Made by a program: the position numbers and the translations under genes. 64,000 nt of DNA, taken from NCBI RefSeq assembly GCF_014194975.1, contig NZ_JACIAY010000013.1, positions 36,917 through 100,916 of the forward strand, in the 5' to 3' direction. Shown here piece after piece: positions 9,890-18,833 of this stretch. The notes beneath the pieces were generated by a model, which was not told the DNA's origin, ran no database searches, and saw only the letters and a program-made list of their open reading frames with translations. Every line of letters begins with the position of its first letter. Positions within the stretch are counted from its first letter, which is position 1. This DNA is from Sphingomonas sp. BK580 (GTDB lineage Bacteria > Pseudomonadota > Alphaproteobacteria > Sphingomonadales > Sphingomonadaceae).

Positions 9890-10019
9890 GGCTCGACCTG
9901 ATTGTCCCTCAATTGCAGGATGGACGCTATCTTTGAATTTATTCAATCGCAATAGCCGATATTGCACAATCTGATGCGCCGCGTTACACCTCAGGGCATG
10001 GTCACGCTGAGCCCCCGTA
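9890..10019. promoter_or_regulatory. Divergent control region with two perfect inverted repeats
   Basis: This 130-bp AT-rich gap separates the divergent starts of the transporter and the regulator. It contains TTGAAT-TT-ATTCAA at 9933-9946 and GCAATA-GCCGA-TATTGC at 9949-9965, both perfect and nearly adjacent. They are good candidate operators for the neighbouring XRE-cupin protein, which would then control both directions. Assignment to that protein is inference from position. Confidence 0.5.
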
Positions 10020-10736
10020 ATGGCTGATCGGGAAGCCAAGGATTCTCCGTTGGCGGCTTGCCTGCGGGCGCTCCGCACGCGTCGGGGCTGGTCCGTTGCC
10101 GAGACGGCACGTCGGGCCGGGCTATCAACCTCCATGTTGTGGAAGGTCGAGAACGGACAGACCACGTTGACCCACGGCAAGCTCACTCAGCTTGCCGCCG
10201 GTCTGGAAGTGCCGATCGAGGAACTGTTCTCCCCGCCGGCCCCGGCCGTGCACAAAGGCGGGCGCCGGGTGATCGACCGCAAGGGAACCGCGCCGACCGT
10301 CGACTACCGCGACAACCTGCATCATTTCCTGGCGACCGAGATCGCCAGCAAGCACTACTTTCCATGCCTGGTGGAGGTGAGCGCCGTGGACGATGCCGGA
10401 GCGGCGGAGGCGCATAGCGGCGAGGAGTTCGCTTATGTTCTCGACGGCCGCGTCGAGCTGTTCTGCGAGGGTTATGCGCCCGTCGTCCTCTCGCCGGGGG
10501 ATAGCGTCTACTTCGATGCGTCGCTGAAGCATCGCTACCTGACGGCGGACGGCACTCCGGCCCGGATGCTGTGCGTGTATTCGCACCCCGAGCATTTCCG
10601 CTCCGACCTGTCGCGCGATGAAGGGCATCCCACTGCCTTGCGGTTGCTCTCTCATGGCGACGCGGACTCAGGTGGCGCGGTAGCCGATGCGGGGACGTCG
10701 GCTGGGCATGCTGCACCCCGCAAACGGACGGCCTGA
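10020..10736 (+). CDS. XRE-family transcriptional regulator with C-terminal cupin domain
   Basis: Residues 13-68 form a Cro/C1-type helix-turn-helix (GWSVAETARRAGLSTSMLWKVE). Residues about 115-190 form a cupin barrel with HSGEEFAYVLDG (H132, E135/E136) and a second motif ending at H171. Such proteins usually sense a small metabolite in the cupin and repress or activate adjacent catabolic genes. Divergent from the transport/DgcN operon and immediately upstream of dgcA, it is the obvious regulator of this locus. The last 40 residues are Ala/Gly-rich and probably disordered. The ligand (D-Glu or its acetyl form) is inference. Confidence 0.85.
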   Translation: MADREAKDSPLAACLRALRTRRGWSVAETARRAGLSTSMLWKVENGQTTLTHGKLTQLAAGLEVPIEELFSPPAPAVHKGGRRVIDRKGTAPTVDYRDNLHHFLATEIASKHYFPCLVEVSAVDDAGAAEAHSGEEFAYVLDGRVELFCEGYAPVVLSPGDSVYFDASLKHRYLTADGTPARMLCVYSHPEHFRSDLSRDEGHPTALRLLSHGDADSGGAVADAGTSAGHAAPRKRTA

Positions 10737-10786
10737 CTGCACCATCGACCCTGCCGTGTCGCGCCCGTCCACCGACTGGAAGAGGG

Positions 10787-11800
10787 ATGCCAACCTCTAT
10801 GAAGCTAGAACTTGTCGTAGAAGATCTGCCGTTCAAGCGTCCCTTTGCGATCACCGGCCACGTATTCACCTCCTCCAGGGTCGTGGTTGCCACGCTTGAG
10901 GACGGGCCTTATCGCGGGCGAGGGGAGGCTTGCGGCGTATATTATCTCGGTGACGATTCTCAGGCGATCGTCGCCGCCATCGAAAGAGTGCGCCCCGTGG
11001 TCGAGAGCGGCATTACCCGGGCGGCACTGCAGCAGATGTTGCCGCCGGGGGGCGCGCGCAACGCCCTCGATTGCGCGCTTTGGGATCTGGAAGCGGCTCG
11101 CACCGGCCGTCGGGTCTGGCAGCTTGCCGGGCAGGAGCAGGTGAAGCCGCTGATAACGACGTTGACCGTCGGGGCCGGCACGCCCGAGGAAATGGCGAGG
11201 GACGCTGTCGCGTTCACGGGCGCCCTGGCGATCAAGATCAAGCTGACCGGCGATCCGGTTGCGGACGTCTCGCGGGTAAGAGCGGTCCGTGCCGCTCGGC
11301 CCGAGGCATGGATGGGGGTGGATGCCAACCAGGGCTATGACGCTGCCGGCCTGGCGGCGGTTCTGCCGACCTTCGTCGACCTGAACGTCAAGCTTGTCGA
11401 GCAGCCGCTGCCCCGCGGGGCTGAGGAACAGCTGGAGAGCCTGCAATCGCCCATCCCGCTGGCGGCTGACGAAAGCGTGTTGAGCGCGGCCGACATCCCC
11501 GGCCTCGTCGGCAGGTTCGATGTCGTGAACATCAAGCTGGACAAGTGCGGGGGGCTCACCGAAGCACTGGCCATGGTCGCTGCCGCCCGTGCGAGTGGGT
11601 TGGGTGTGATGGTCGGAAACATGGTGGGCTCGAGCTGGGCGATGGCGCCCGCCTTCGTCGTCGGACAACTTTGTGACATTGTGGACCTGGACGGGCCGGT
11701 GTCGTTGCAGACTGATCGGGCAGAGCCGGTGGAATACCGCGACGGAACGATATGGGCGAGCGATCGTGTTTGGGGAGCCGGCGTCCGAGATGGACAATGA
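10787..11800 (+). CDS. dgcA: Enolase-superfamily dipeptide epimerase / N-acetyl-D-glutamate racemase
   Basis: This 337-residue protein of the muconate-lactonising subgroup has all catalytic residues visible: KIK (K150, K152), metal ligands D179 (in VDANQ), E205 (VEQPL) and D228 (AADES), and K253 in the LDKCGG segment. The two lysines on opposite faces allow 1,1-proton transfer, as in L-Ala-D/L-Glu epimerase and in DgcA. With DgcN in the same locus, racemisation of N-acetyl-D-Glu to the L form is the best guess; muropeptide epimerisation is the alternative. A second ATG at residue 5 is possible. It follows the regulator by 50 bases. Confidence 0.85.
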   Translation: MPTSMKLELVVEDLPFKRPFAITGHVFTSSRVVVATLEDGPYRGRGEACGVYYLGDDSQAIVAAIERVRPVVESGITRAALQQMLPPGGARNALDCALWDLEAARTGRRVWQLAGQEQVKPLITTLTVGAGTPEEMARDAVAFTGALAIKIKLTGDPVADVSRVRAVRAARPEAWMGVDANQGYDAAGLAAVLPTFVDLNVKLVEQPLPRGAEEQLESLQSPIPLAADESVLSAADIPGLVGRFDVVNIKLDKCGGLTEALAMVAAARASGLGVMVGNMVGSSWAMAPAFVVGQLCDIVDLDGPVSLQTDRAEPVEYRDGTIWASDRVWGAGVRDGQ

Positions 11801-12444
11801 CTGCTCCAAGGTGACGAAGCGGAGCGTTTGTCGCATCTTGTGCTGATCTGCCTGTGAAGACGGACGGGATTAGGCGCTGCATCTGCGAGGGGCGTGGTCC
11901 GCCGGGACCGGTCGGCACGCGGGCGCCCTGAGGAAGAGATCTCGCTTGACCAGTTTCCTCAAGTTCGTGCACTCGTTATGATTATTCTGCCGGCGGCAGC
12001 GTCAAGTTCGAATAGCCACCGCGCGCTATCAGAACAAGCAGGCGGGGCGGTGCCAGCGAAGTAACTGGGTGTAGGCGATCCGTTCCTCTAGCTGTAGCGC
12101 CGAGATGCTGATGCTCGGCTGCTGACAGCGAGATATAGGCATGGCCATTAGCCATTGTGCCCGCGTCCCGGCCCATGAGGCGGCCTAAACCCGGAAACCG
12201 GCGAAGGATCGCCGATACTCCCGCTTGCGCCCTGCCCACTCCTTCGCAGATCATACCGATGGGGTTGGCCGCAAAGTTTGCAAAGGCGTTCCGGAGGCGG
12301 CCCGCTTGGCGGCTTGGGGGGCGCATCCCGATGTCATAACCCGCGCGTCGATCTCTGCGAAGGACTACTGCCCGATGCGCAAGTGCCGTATAAGATTGTG
12401 CATCTATTGTTGCGGAGGCTCATGCCCGAGGTGGAAGGTCTGAC
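11801..12444. other. Intergenic stretch, no gene recognised
   Basis: A 644-bp stretch between the dgc-like locus and island A. Short open frames occur on both strands (for example 11982-12326 minus and 12225-12443 plus), but none has a recognisable family. Two adjacent plus frames between about 12225 and 12440 look weakly protein-like and could be remains of a decayed gene. GGAAGG just before 12445 is the ribosome site of the next gene. Confidence 0.4.
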
Positions 12445-12900
12445 ATGGCGGAAACGGAGTTCGATCGCGATTTCCTGGCGGCTGTCGAACGAGATCAGCA
12501 GAAGATGAAAACTCTCGCCGACCGGTCGATGGTGCTCTTCGTTCTCTTGCGCCTAGGCCTGGTCGTCGGGAGCGCGTCGCTGCCCGCACTGACCGCTTTT
12601 GCCGAACGATCCTGGTCAACCGTTTTCGCGATAGCTGTCGCGGTTCTCGCCGGTCTTGACACCCAATTCCGCTGGGGCGAGGAATGGCGCCATTTCCGAT
12701 CTGCCGAGATGACCTTGGGTCGCTTGCGTCAAGATTACAACCATGGGATCGCCTCGCTGGAGGCCGGACGCGCGGCGAGCGAGTTGAAGTCGCCTGGCGA
12801 CGTATTCGAGCGCTTCTATGAAAACGTCGTCAAATTCCAACAGATTGAAGCCGAGAGCTTTTTCAAATTCCGGGTCGTGGAGTGGAAGCGGAACGCGTGA
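12445..12900 (+). CDS. DUF4231/SLATT-like two-TM protein
   Basis: A 151-residue protein with two adjacent hydrophobic helices (about 28-48 and 55-72). The following segment FRWGEEWRHFRSAEMTLGR is the typical W/R-rich signature of DUF4231 and related SLATT domains, and a helical tail follows. SLATT proteins are predicted pore-forming effectors associated with nucleotide-signalling and other conflict systems. GGAAGG lies 6 bases before the ATG. It stands alone 500 bp upstream of the three-gene operon of island A, on the same strand, so membership in the same system is plausible but unproven. Confidence 0.7.
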   Translation: MAETEFDRDFLAAVERDQQKMKTLADRSMVLFVLLRLGLVVGSASLPALTAFAERSWSTVFAIAVAVLAGLDTQFRWGEEWRHFRSAEMTLGRLRQDYNHGIASLEAGRAASELKSPGDVFERFYENVVKFQQIEAESFFKFRVVEWKRNA

Positions 12901-13406
12901 GCGGCCTACACCGGGGAGCCTGGATCCAGTTTCCCGGCGCCCACCCCGAGGCTTTCAATGTTTCCTCCCGCGGCAAGTCGATTCCTGCTGCGGGCACAAA
13001 GGCCTGCATCGGAACACGTTAATCGTCGCACCACCCATGATGCCGCCGCTTCCAGCTTTGGCCATTCGTATTGAACCTGTGCATGAGCCCGTCTCTCATC
13101 GAGGGGTGGTGCGAACTGGCACGGGCTAAAGGCTTCCGCCCGAAGGTCGGTGGGCATGCTGCTCGGAGTCTGATGCCAATCAACCAGCGCCGGCTGCGCG
13201 TCCTTCCTGTGCAGCTCGCTGATATGGATCCGCGCCGTCGAACAGTCGCGATCGACCCGTACGGGTGACGGTGGTTACGCGCAGCCCTTCGATATAGCGC
13301 CTCATTAGGCGTCGTGAGGTCGCACCACGCGCCGTCCGATTTGACGCAGCGCTCTTTTGAGCCGTAAGTACCGATGATCGATGCGACTCCGGGGGGAGGT
13401 GCAGAC
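12901..13406. other. Intergenic stretch, no gene recognised
   Basis: This 506-bp gap lies between the DUF4231 gene and the DUF2235 operon. Open frames on either strand are Arg/Pro/Ser-rich shadows and none was recognised. GGGAGG at about 13394-13399 is the ribosome binding site for the ATG at 13407. A promoter for the downstream operon presumably lies here, but no clear -35/-10 pair was identified. Confidence 0.4.
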
Positions 13407-14618
13407 ATGAAGCGGATCGCGCTGTTTCTCGACGGTACCTGGAACAAGGTCGAGACGCATACCAACGTCGAGCGGCTTTTCAGCCTCGTCGCGCAAGTCG
13501 ACGGCGTCAACGCGCAATGCGCCTATTACGAGCCCGGAGTCGGCACCAAGCAGTTCGAATGGCTGCGAGGCGGGGCACTAGGCTATGGTCTCAGCGAGAA
13601 CGTCTTAGCCGCCTACGAATGGCTGGTGAGCAAGTACGACGACGGCGACGAGATCTACATCTTCGGGTTCAGCCGCGGCGCGTTTACCGCGCGCAGCCTC
13701 GCCGGGCTTATCGCCAAATGCGGCCTTCTACACCGCGGCTCAGCACTCAGCGCTGTTGCGCTTTACGAGCGCTATCAGCTCGATGCCGAGGTCCGCCCGC
13801 GCTGGAAACTCGATTACGTCGCGAGCCAAGGAGGCCCGCTGAGCGATGACGAGAAGGCGCTGCTCACCGCGTCGAAGCGCGTGCCGATCAAGATGATCGG
13901 TGTGTGGGACACGGTGGGTGCGCTCGGTATTCCGTTCGGCAACATTCCGGGGCTCAGCCGCCGGCGGTTCCTGTTCCACCACACCCGGCTCAGCACGATC
14001 TACGAGAACGCTTTCCATGCGTTGGCGATTGACGAACACCGCGAGGCGTTCCGCCCGGCGCTCTGGACCCGGTTTGTGCCGCGAGTCCCCGATGCGCGGC
14101 CGCCCGGCGGTGAGCGCGAGCCTAAGGTCGAGCAGCGCTGGTTCGTCGGTGCGCACGCCGACGTCGGCGGGGGCAACCCGACCCCGCTGCCCGAGCTGCC
14201 GATGCGCTGGCTCGCCATGCACGCGCACGAGCTGGGTCTGCGGCTGACCAGGTTTCCCGAGCCGGCGCCGAACGCGATCTCCGGTCCCATCACGGACAGC
14301 TACGGCGCCTTCGCATTCGGGCTCTATAGGTTCGTCTCAAGGCCCTTCGTCCGCACGATCGGCAGCAGACGCGTCGCCACGACGACTCACGCCGACAAGA
14401 AGCCGGGCTGGAGCGAAACCGTCAATGAGACGATCGACGGCAGCGTGTTTGACCGCTGGCGTGCCGATCCGACGTATCGCCCCGCCCCGGTGGTCGAGTG
14501 GGCGGGGCGCCTTGGTTGCGAGCCGGCGAAGATCTTTGGTCCGACCGATGCGGTCAGCGGTAAGCCGCTCGATCCCGCTAAGGCCGCACTCGGGAAGGCC
14601 ACACAGGCAGCACCATGA
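13407..14618 (+). CDS. DUF2235 alpha/beta hydrolase (Tle1-like lipase family)
   Basis: I start at the ATG at 13407 (403 residues) because a strong GGGAGG lies 8 bases upstream and the family begins with the FLDGTWN motif; the frame is open from 13374. The nucleophile is S89 in GFSRG, the acid probably D168 in WDTVGALG, and the histidine H250 in WFVGAHADVGGG. All three match DUF2235, the family that includes type VI secretion phospholipase effectors such as Tle1. No signal peptide, T6SS adaptor or immunity gene is evident, so a cytoplasmic lipase-like effector of a conflict system is as likely. Its last codon overlaps the next start (ATGA). Confidence 0.85.
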   Translation: MKRIALFLDGTWNKVETHTNVERLFSLVAQVDGVNAQCAYYEPGVGTKQFEWLRGGALGYGLSENVLAAYEWLVSKYDDGDEIYIFGFSRGAFTARSLAGLIAKCGLLHRGSALSAVALYERYQLDAEVRPRWKLDYVASQGGPLSDDEKALLTASKRVPIKMIGVWDTVGALGIPFGNIPGLSRRRFLFHHTRLSTIYENAFHALAIDEHREAFRPALWTRFVPRVPDARPPGGEREPKVEQRWFVGAHADVGGGNPTPLPELPMRWLAMHAHELGLRLTRFPEPAPNAISGPITDSYGAFAFGLYRFVSRPFVRTIGSRRVATTTHADKKPGWSETVNETIDGSVFDRWRADPTYRPAPVVEWAGRLGCEPAKIFGPTDAVSGKPLDPAKAALGKATQAAP

Positions 14619-16780
14619 CCGACCAGCCGCGACCCGCCGCGCACCGCTCAGCGCCGCTGCCGCAGCCGACGGGGCGCCGACTGCGGGTCTACGCATTCGA
14701 TCCCAGCGCGGCGATCGAGCGCGGATCGGCGACGTTCAGCCAGGCGATCATAACATTGGCCTGGAACGACCCGACCGAGGATCCGCTTCAGCCCGGCCCT
14801 ATCAACGACTATCTCGAAGTCGTCGACATCGATCCGGTCAGCCAGCAGTTCTACGAGCCGATCGATCTCAATCACCCCGACGTTCTCGCGCAGGACGGCC
14901 TGCCGCCCTCCGAAGGCGATCCGCGGTTCCACCAGCAGATGGTGTTCGCGGTGGCGATGAAGACGATCAAGCAGTTCGAGCGCGCGCTAGGTCGCAAGGT
15001 CACCTGGCGTCCTGCGTGGGACAAGAACCACGAGACCTATCGGCCAACCGATCGGCTGCGCGTCTACCCGCACGCGCTGCGCGAGGCCAATGCCTACTAC
15101 AGCCGCGAGAAGCGCGCGCTGCTGTTTGGCTACTTCAAGGCCTCGCAGCGCAAGGCCGGGGCGAGCTGGATCTTCACCGCGCTATCGCACGACATCATCG
15201 TCCACGAAACCACCCACGCGATTCTGGACGGGCTGCACCCCCGCTATTCGGACGCGACCAGCATCGACAGTCTTGCCTTCCACGAGGCCTTCGCTGACAT
15301 ATCGGCGCTGTTCTCGCATTTCCAGCTGACCGAGGCGGTCAGCGAGCACATCGCGCGGCAGGGCGGGAAGCTCGACCAGCAAAGCAATCTGCTCTCGGGC
15401 TTGGCGCAGCAGTTCGCCTCGGGCACCTCGGACCGCAAGGCGCTGCGCGACTACATCGACAAGGCGCCCGACCCGGACGCGCTCGCCGGCACCGCCGAGC
15501 CGCACGAGCGCGGCGCGATCCTCGTCGCCGCGGTGTTCGACGCGTTCCTCACGATCTACGCCGCGCGCAGCACGGACCTAATGCGCATCGGCGGTGTCCA
15601 GCCCGGTCAGCCGCAGCGACTGCATCCCGATCTCGTCGCGCGGCTCGCGTCCGAAGCCCGCAAAAGCGCCGATCACGTGCTGCGGATGTGCATCCGCGCG
15701 CTGGATTACCTTCCGCCGGTCGACGTCCGCTTCGGGGAGTTCCTGCGCGCGATCGTCACCGCCGACGCGGACCTGATTCCCGACGATACGCTCAACTATC
15801 GCCTTGCGTTCATCGAGGCGTTCCGGCGGCGCGGCATCTTTCCCGACAACTGCCTCTCGCTCTCGCCCGACAACCTCTTGTGGAGCGCGGCGCCGATCGG
15901 CCCCGATGGCCAGCCGCTGAGCGTCGACGACGTCGAAAGCGGCGGGCTCGATCTGATGCCCCGCTTCAAGCGCGGTGAGGTGCTCGAGAACGCGGAGGCC
16001 AACCGGCGCCGGATCTGGTACTGGCTAGTCCAGCCTGAGCTCGAGTACGTGCCCGAACACGGCGTCGCTAGCGAATCTGACAAGGATCGTCTCGCTAAGC
16101 TGCTTGCCAGGTTGCGCGAGGACCTTGCCAATGGCGCGGCGGAGAGCCTGATCAATGGGATCAGGGCCGACCTGCTGTGGATCGGGCTCACCGCCGATGA
16201 CCTGTCTAAGCTCGAAGCTGATCTCGCGTACAAGGACACGCATTTCCAGCGCTGGCTCGCGATCATCGATCTGATCGCGAGCGGAAGGGCCTTGAGAGTT
16301 CGTCGCCGGCGTGATGTCGACAGGGCCTGGGAGAGGTCGCTGGGAATCTATTTCGAGCACCCCGACGACCCGAAGCTCTACACGTTAGGAACCACGCGCG
16401 GAAATCCCTCGGTGGAGGTCTCGAGCGTTCGCTCCACCCGGCGCGCCGGGCCGGACGGCCAGGACGCGCGGCAGCTGATCGTTGAGATCACCCAGCGGCG
16501 CCGGGGATATCTCGACGCCGACGAGCAGCATGCGGAAGACGCCCGTGAGCCCGTGGCAGGCGAGGAGGAGCGGCCGTACGACTTCCATCTGCGCGGCGGC
16601 GCGACCTTGATTATCGACCTGCGCACCCGTGCGCTGCGCTACGTGATCAGCAAAAGCATCAGCGACGATGCCCGGCTGGCCTCACAACGGGACTTCCTGC
16701 TCCGGCCCGCAGGGATGGGCATGGTCTACGACCAGCACGGCCAGCAGGCCGAGCCGTTCGCACTGCTGCACCGCTATTGA
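14615..16780 (+). CDS. Large thermolysin-like (gluzincin) metallopeptidase
   Basis: A 721-residue protein with the zinc site HETTH at 197-201 and third ligand E224 in HEAFADI. Upstream NAYYSREKRALLFGYF (about 159-174) matches the substrate-binding strand of M4-type peptidases. The order NAYY, HExxH, E-A-x-x-D is that of thermolysin, but the protein has no signal peptide or propeptide and is much longer. The C-terminal half (about 400-721) has no family I recognise; it ends with a beta-rich region. Translation is coupled to the DUF2235 gene by a 4-base overlap. Likely a cytoplasmic protease of island A. Confidence 0.75.
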   Translation: MTDQPRPAAHRSAPLPQPTGRRLRVYAFDPSAAIERGSATFSQAIITLAWNDPTEDPLQPGPINDYLEVVDIDPVSQQFYEPIDLNHPDVLAQDGLPPSEGDPRFHQQMVFAVAMKTIKQFERALGRKVTWRPAWDKNHETYRPTDRLRVYPHALREANAYYSREKRALLFGYFKASQRKAGASWIFTALSHDIIVHETTHAILDGLHPRYSDATSIDSLAFHEAFADISALFSHFQLTEAVSEHIARQGGKLDQQSNLLSGLAQQFASGTSDRKALRDYIDKAPDPDALAGTAEPHERGAILVAAVFDAFLTIYAARSTDLMRIGGVQPGQPQRLHPDLVARLASEARKSADHVLRMCIRALDYLPPVDVRFGEFLRAIVTADADLIPDDTLNYRLAFIEAFRRRGIFPDNCLSLSPDNLLWSAAPIGPDGQPLSVDDVESGGLDLMPRFKRGEVLENAEANRRRIWYWLVQPELEYVPEHGVASESDKDRLAKLLARLREDLANGAAESLINGIRADLLWIGLTADDLSKLEADLAYKDTHFQRWLAIIDLIASGRALRVRRRRDVDRAWERSLGIYFEHPDDPKLYTLGTTRGNPSVEVSSVRSTRRAGPDGQDARQLIVEITQRRRGYLDADEQHAEDAREPVAGEEERPYDFHLRGGATLIIDLRTRALRYVISKSISDDARLASQRDFLLRPAGMGMVYDQHGQQAEPFALLHRY

Positions 16781-16792
16781 GGGGAGGGAGAC

Positions 16793-18541
16793 ATGGCGCA
16801 GGCACCCGTTCAATCTTCGCCCGCCGCCGCCGCAGATCAGCGGGAGACGATATCGGTGCGGATGTACCGTGGCCTGCTCGGCGACTGTTTCCTGCTCACT
16901 CACGTCATAGGCAGTGAGGTGTACCGCGCTCTTATCGACTGTGGCGTGCTGCAGTGCATAGGCAGCACCAAGGTCGCGACCAAGGCCGCGGTCGGCCACA
17001 TGGAAGCTGTCGTGAACGACCTCGCCGGGGCCACCGGGCGCACGCTCGACCTGGTGATCGCCACACACGAGCATTACGACCACCTGAGCGGGTTCATCCT
17101 CCACCACGACGTTTTCGACACGTTCACGATCAAGGCGGTGTGGCTCGCGTGGACCGAGAACGACAAGGACGACCTCGCTACTGCCATCCGTAACAAGCGT
17201 TCGAAAGGACTCACCGCGCTCAATGCGCTCGTCGCCGAAGCCGCGGCGGGTGCGGCCAAGAGCCGCTTCGGCCTGCGGCTCGAAAGCAAGGCGGCGCAGG
17301 ACCGCATCACCCGCATCAGTGACTTGCTGCAGTTCTACGGCGAGATCGACGCCCTGCCTCCGCCCGCCAGCCCGTTCGCGACCAGCCGAGAAACGGTCAA
17401 GCCGCGCGCGCCCAAGCTCCCACCCCGCAGCTGCGCCGACGTGTTCTACTGGCTTAAGAAGAAGGCGGGCGACGCGCAGGTGAGATATCTCGAACCGGGT
17501 CAGCAGATCGACTTCGGCATCAAGGGCCGCCTGCGCGCGATCACTCTCGGGCCGCCGAAAACGCGAACCCGGCTGCTCCAGCTCGATCCCGACGCCAACG
17601 CGAGCGAAGTCTATCTCGCCCCCGCAGACGTGGACAAGTACCTGCCGCTTGCCGCCGACGTCTCCTCGCTGCTCGCAGCGGACGGCGGTCTCTCGAAGTC
17701 CGCCACCGCTGGCACCGGCGCGTGCCAGCCGCTGGAGCGAGGACCCGAGGGGCGGCGACCCGAGCTCAACCTGCCTTTCGGCGATCTGTTCGATCGCTGG
17801 CAGGAGCCGCCGACCAGCGGCGGCCCGGGCGGCGAGCAGCCGATGCAGGATGAAGTCGAGCGCTGGCAGCCCCCGATCTCCGAACCACTCGATCTCCTCG
17901 CGCAGCGCTACTACGAGCACGATCCCGCGTCGGAAGCGCGGCGCATCGACGGCGAATGGCTGGGATCGGCCGAGATGCTCGCACTCAAGATCGACGGCGA
18001 CGTCAACAACACCTCGCTCGCGCTCGCGATCGAGGTGCCAGATCGCCGCGTGCTGCTGTTTCCGGCGGATGCGCAAGTCGGCAACTGGCTCTCGTGGCAC
18101 GATCAAAAGTATCCCTCGGCGACCGGCAAACCTGACGCAGACGGTCGTGTTGGCCCGAGCACGCCCGGAGAGAACGCGGTCAGCGCGACCGACATCCTGT
18201 CGCGCGTGGTGTTCTATAAGGTTGGTCATCACGGCAGCCACAATGCGACGGTGCGGGACCAGGGGCTGGAGTTGATGACCAGCATGGATCTCGTCGCCAT
18301 GATCCCGGTGGTCGAAGCGGTCGCCCGCGAGCAGAAGACGAGTAGTAATCCGGACGGCTGGGCGATGCCTTACGACAAGCTCTTCACGCGGCTGAAGACG
18401 AAAACAGCGAACCGCATCATCAAAGGGGACGGCGATATCGCGGACGAGAAGGCTGCCTTCGCGAGCAGTATCTTCGAACTCGACTATGCTCAGGGCGGTG
18501 ATCCGTTGTGGGCGCGACTTACGCTGGGCTTAGAAGCGTAG
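16793..18541 (+). CDS. MBL-fold metallo-hydrolase with large insert (ComEC-like)
   Basis: A 582-residue protein with the metallo-beta-lactamase motif THEHYDH (H92, H94, D96, H97) and, around residue 480, KVGHHGSHNAT, the late metal-binding motif of ComEC-type MBL proteins. Between them is a long insert (about 115-400) with Pro-rich and charged stretches, which is unusual. There is no signal peptide or TM segment, so unlike ComEC it is soluble. It follows the metallopeptidase by 12 bases in the same operon. The substrate could be nucleic acid, a nucleotide signal or a phospho-compound; nothing in the sequence decides. Confidence 0.8.
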   Translation: MAQAPVQSSPAAAADQRETISVRMYRGLLGDCFLLTHVIGSEVYRALIDCGVLQCIGSTKVATKAAVGHMEAVVNDLAGATGRTLDLVIATHEHYDHLSGFILHHDVFDTFTIKAVWLAWTENDKDDLATAIRNKRSKGLTALNALVAEAAAGAAKSRFGLRLESKAAQDRITRISDLLQFYGEIDALPPPASPFATSRETVKPRAPKLPPRSCADVFYWLKKKAGDAQVRYLEPGQQIDFGIKGRLRAITLGPPKTRTRLLQLDPDANASEVYLAPADVDKYLPLAADVSSLLAADGGLSKSATAGTGACQPLERGPEGRRPELNLPFGDLFDRWQEPPTSGGPGGEQPMQDEVERWQPPISEPLDLLAQRYYEHDPASEARRIDGEWLGSAEMLALKIDGDVNNTSLALAIEVPDRRVLLFPADAQVGNWLSWHDQKYPSATGKPDADGRVGPSTPGENAVSATDILSRVVFYKVGHHGSHNATVRDQGLELMTSMDLVAMIPVVEAVAREQKTSSNPDGWAMPYDKLFTRLKTKTANRIIKGDGDIADEKAAFASSIFELDYAQGGDPLWARLTLGLEA

Positions 18542-18833
18542 CGGCGTGCCTCAAGCATTGTAGCTTCTCCATCACTTACTCCCGCTATGCGCGTCGAAGT
18601 GCTGGGCTTGTCGAACTCTGCACCCATTGTTGAAGCCAAATGCGTCGCGATTGAACGCCGGCAAGTGATTTTACTGAGCGCGAAGTAGATACCGGCAGCG
18701 GCGGGAGTGGCTCAGACTGCGGCTGAACGGACGACCGCTTTCGAGGAGAGCAGATGCCGCGTCGGATGTTCGGCTCTGGGTCTCGATTGCTGCGCCGATG
18801 GCCTGACAGGCGCCTGGTTCGACCAGGAGCCGC
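18542..18833. other. Intergenic gap between island A and the propeller-protein gene
   Basis: This 292-bp gap lies between converging genes. I see no gene, and no clear hairpin with a T run that would mark a terminator. Confidence 0.3.

Noticed and set aside
9890..10186. Upstream extension of the POT transporter frame over the XRE-cupin gene
   Set aside because: It would cover the divergent promoter and regulator. The conserved transporter N-terminus begins at the ATG at 9889.
12901..13406. Open frames that might be transposase remains next to island A
   Set aside because: No DDE motif, terminal inverted repeats or target duplication could be found.
16682..18241. 519-codon minus-strand open frame opposite the island A MBL gene
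   Set aside because: It is a composition-driven shadow. The plus-strand MBL motifs and operon spacing are decisive.
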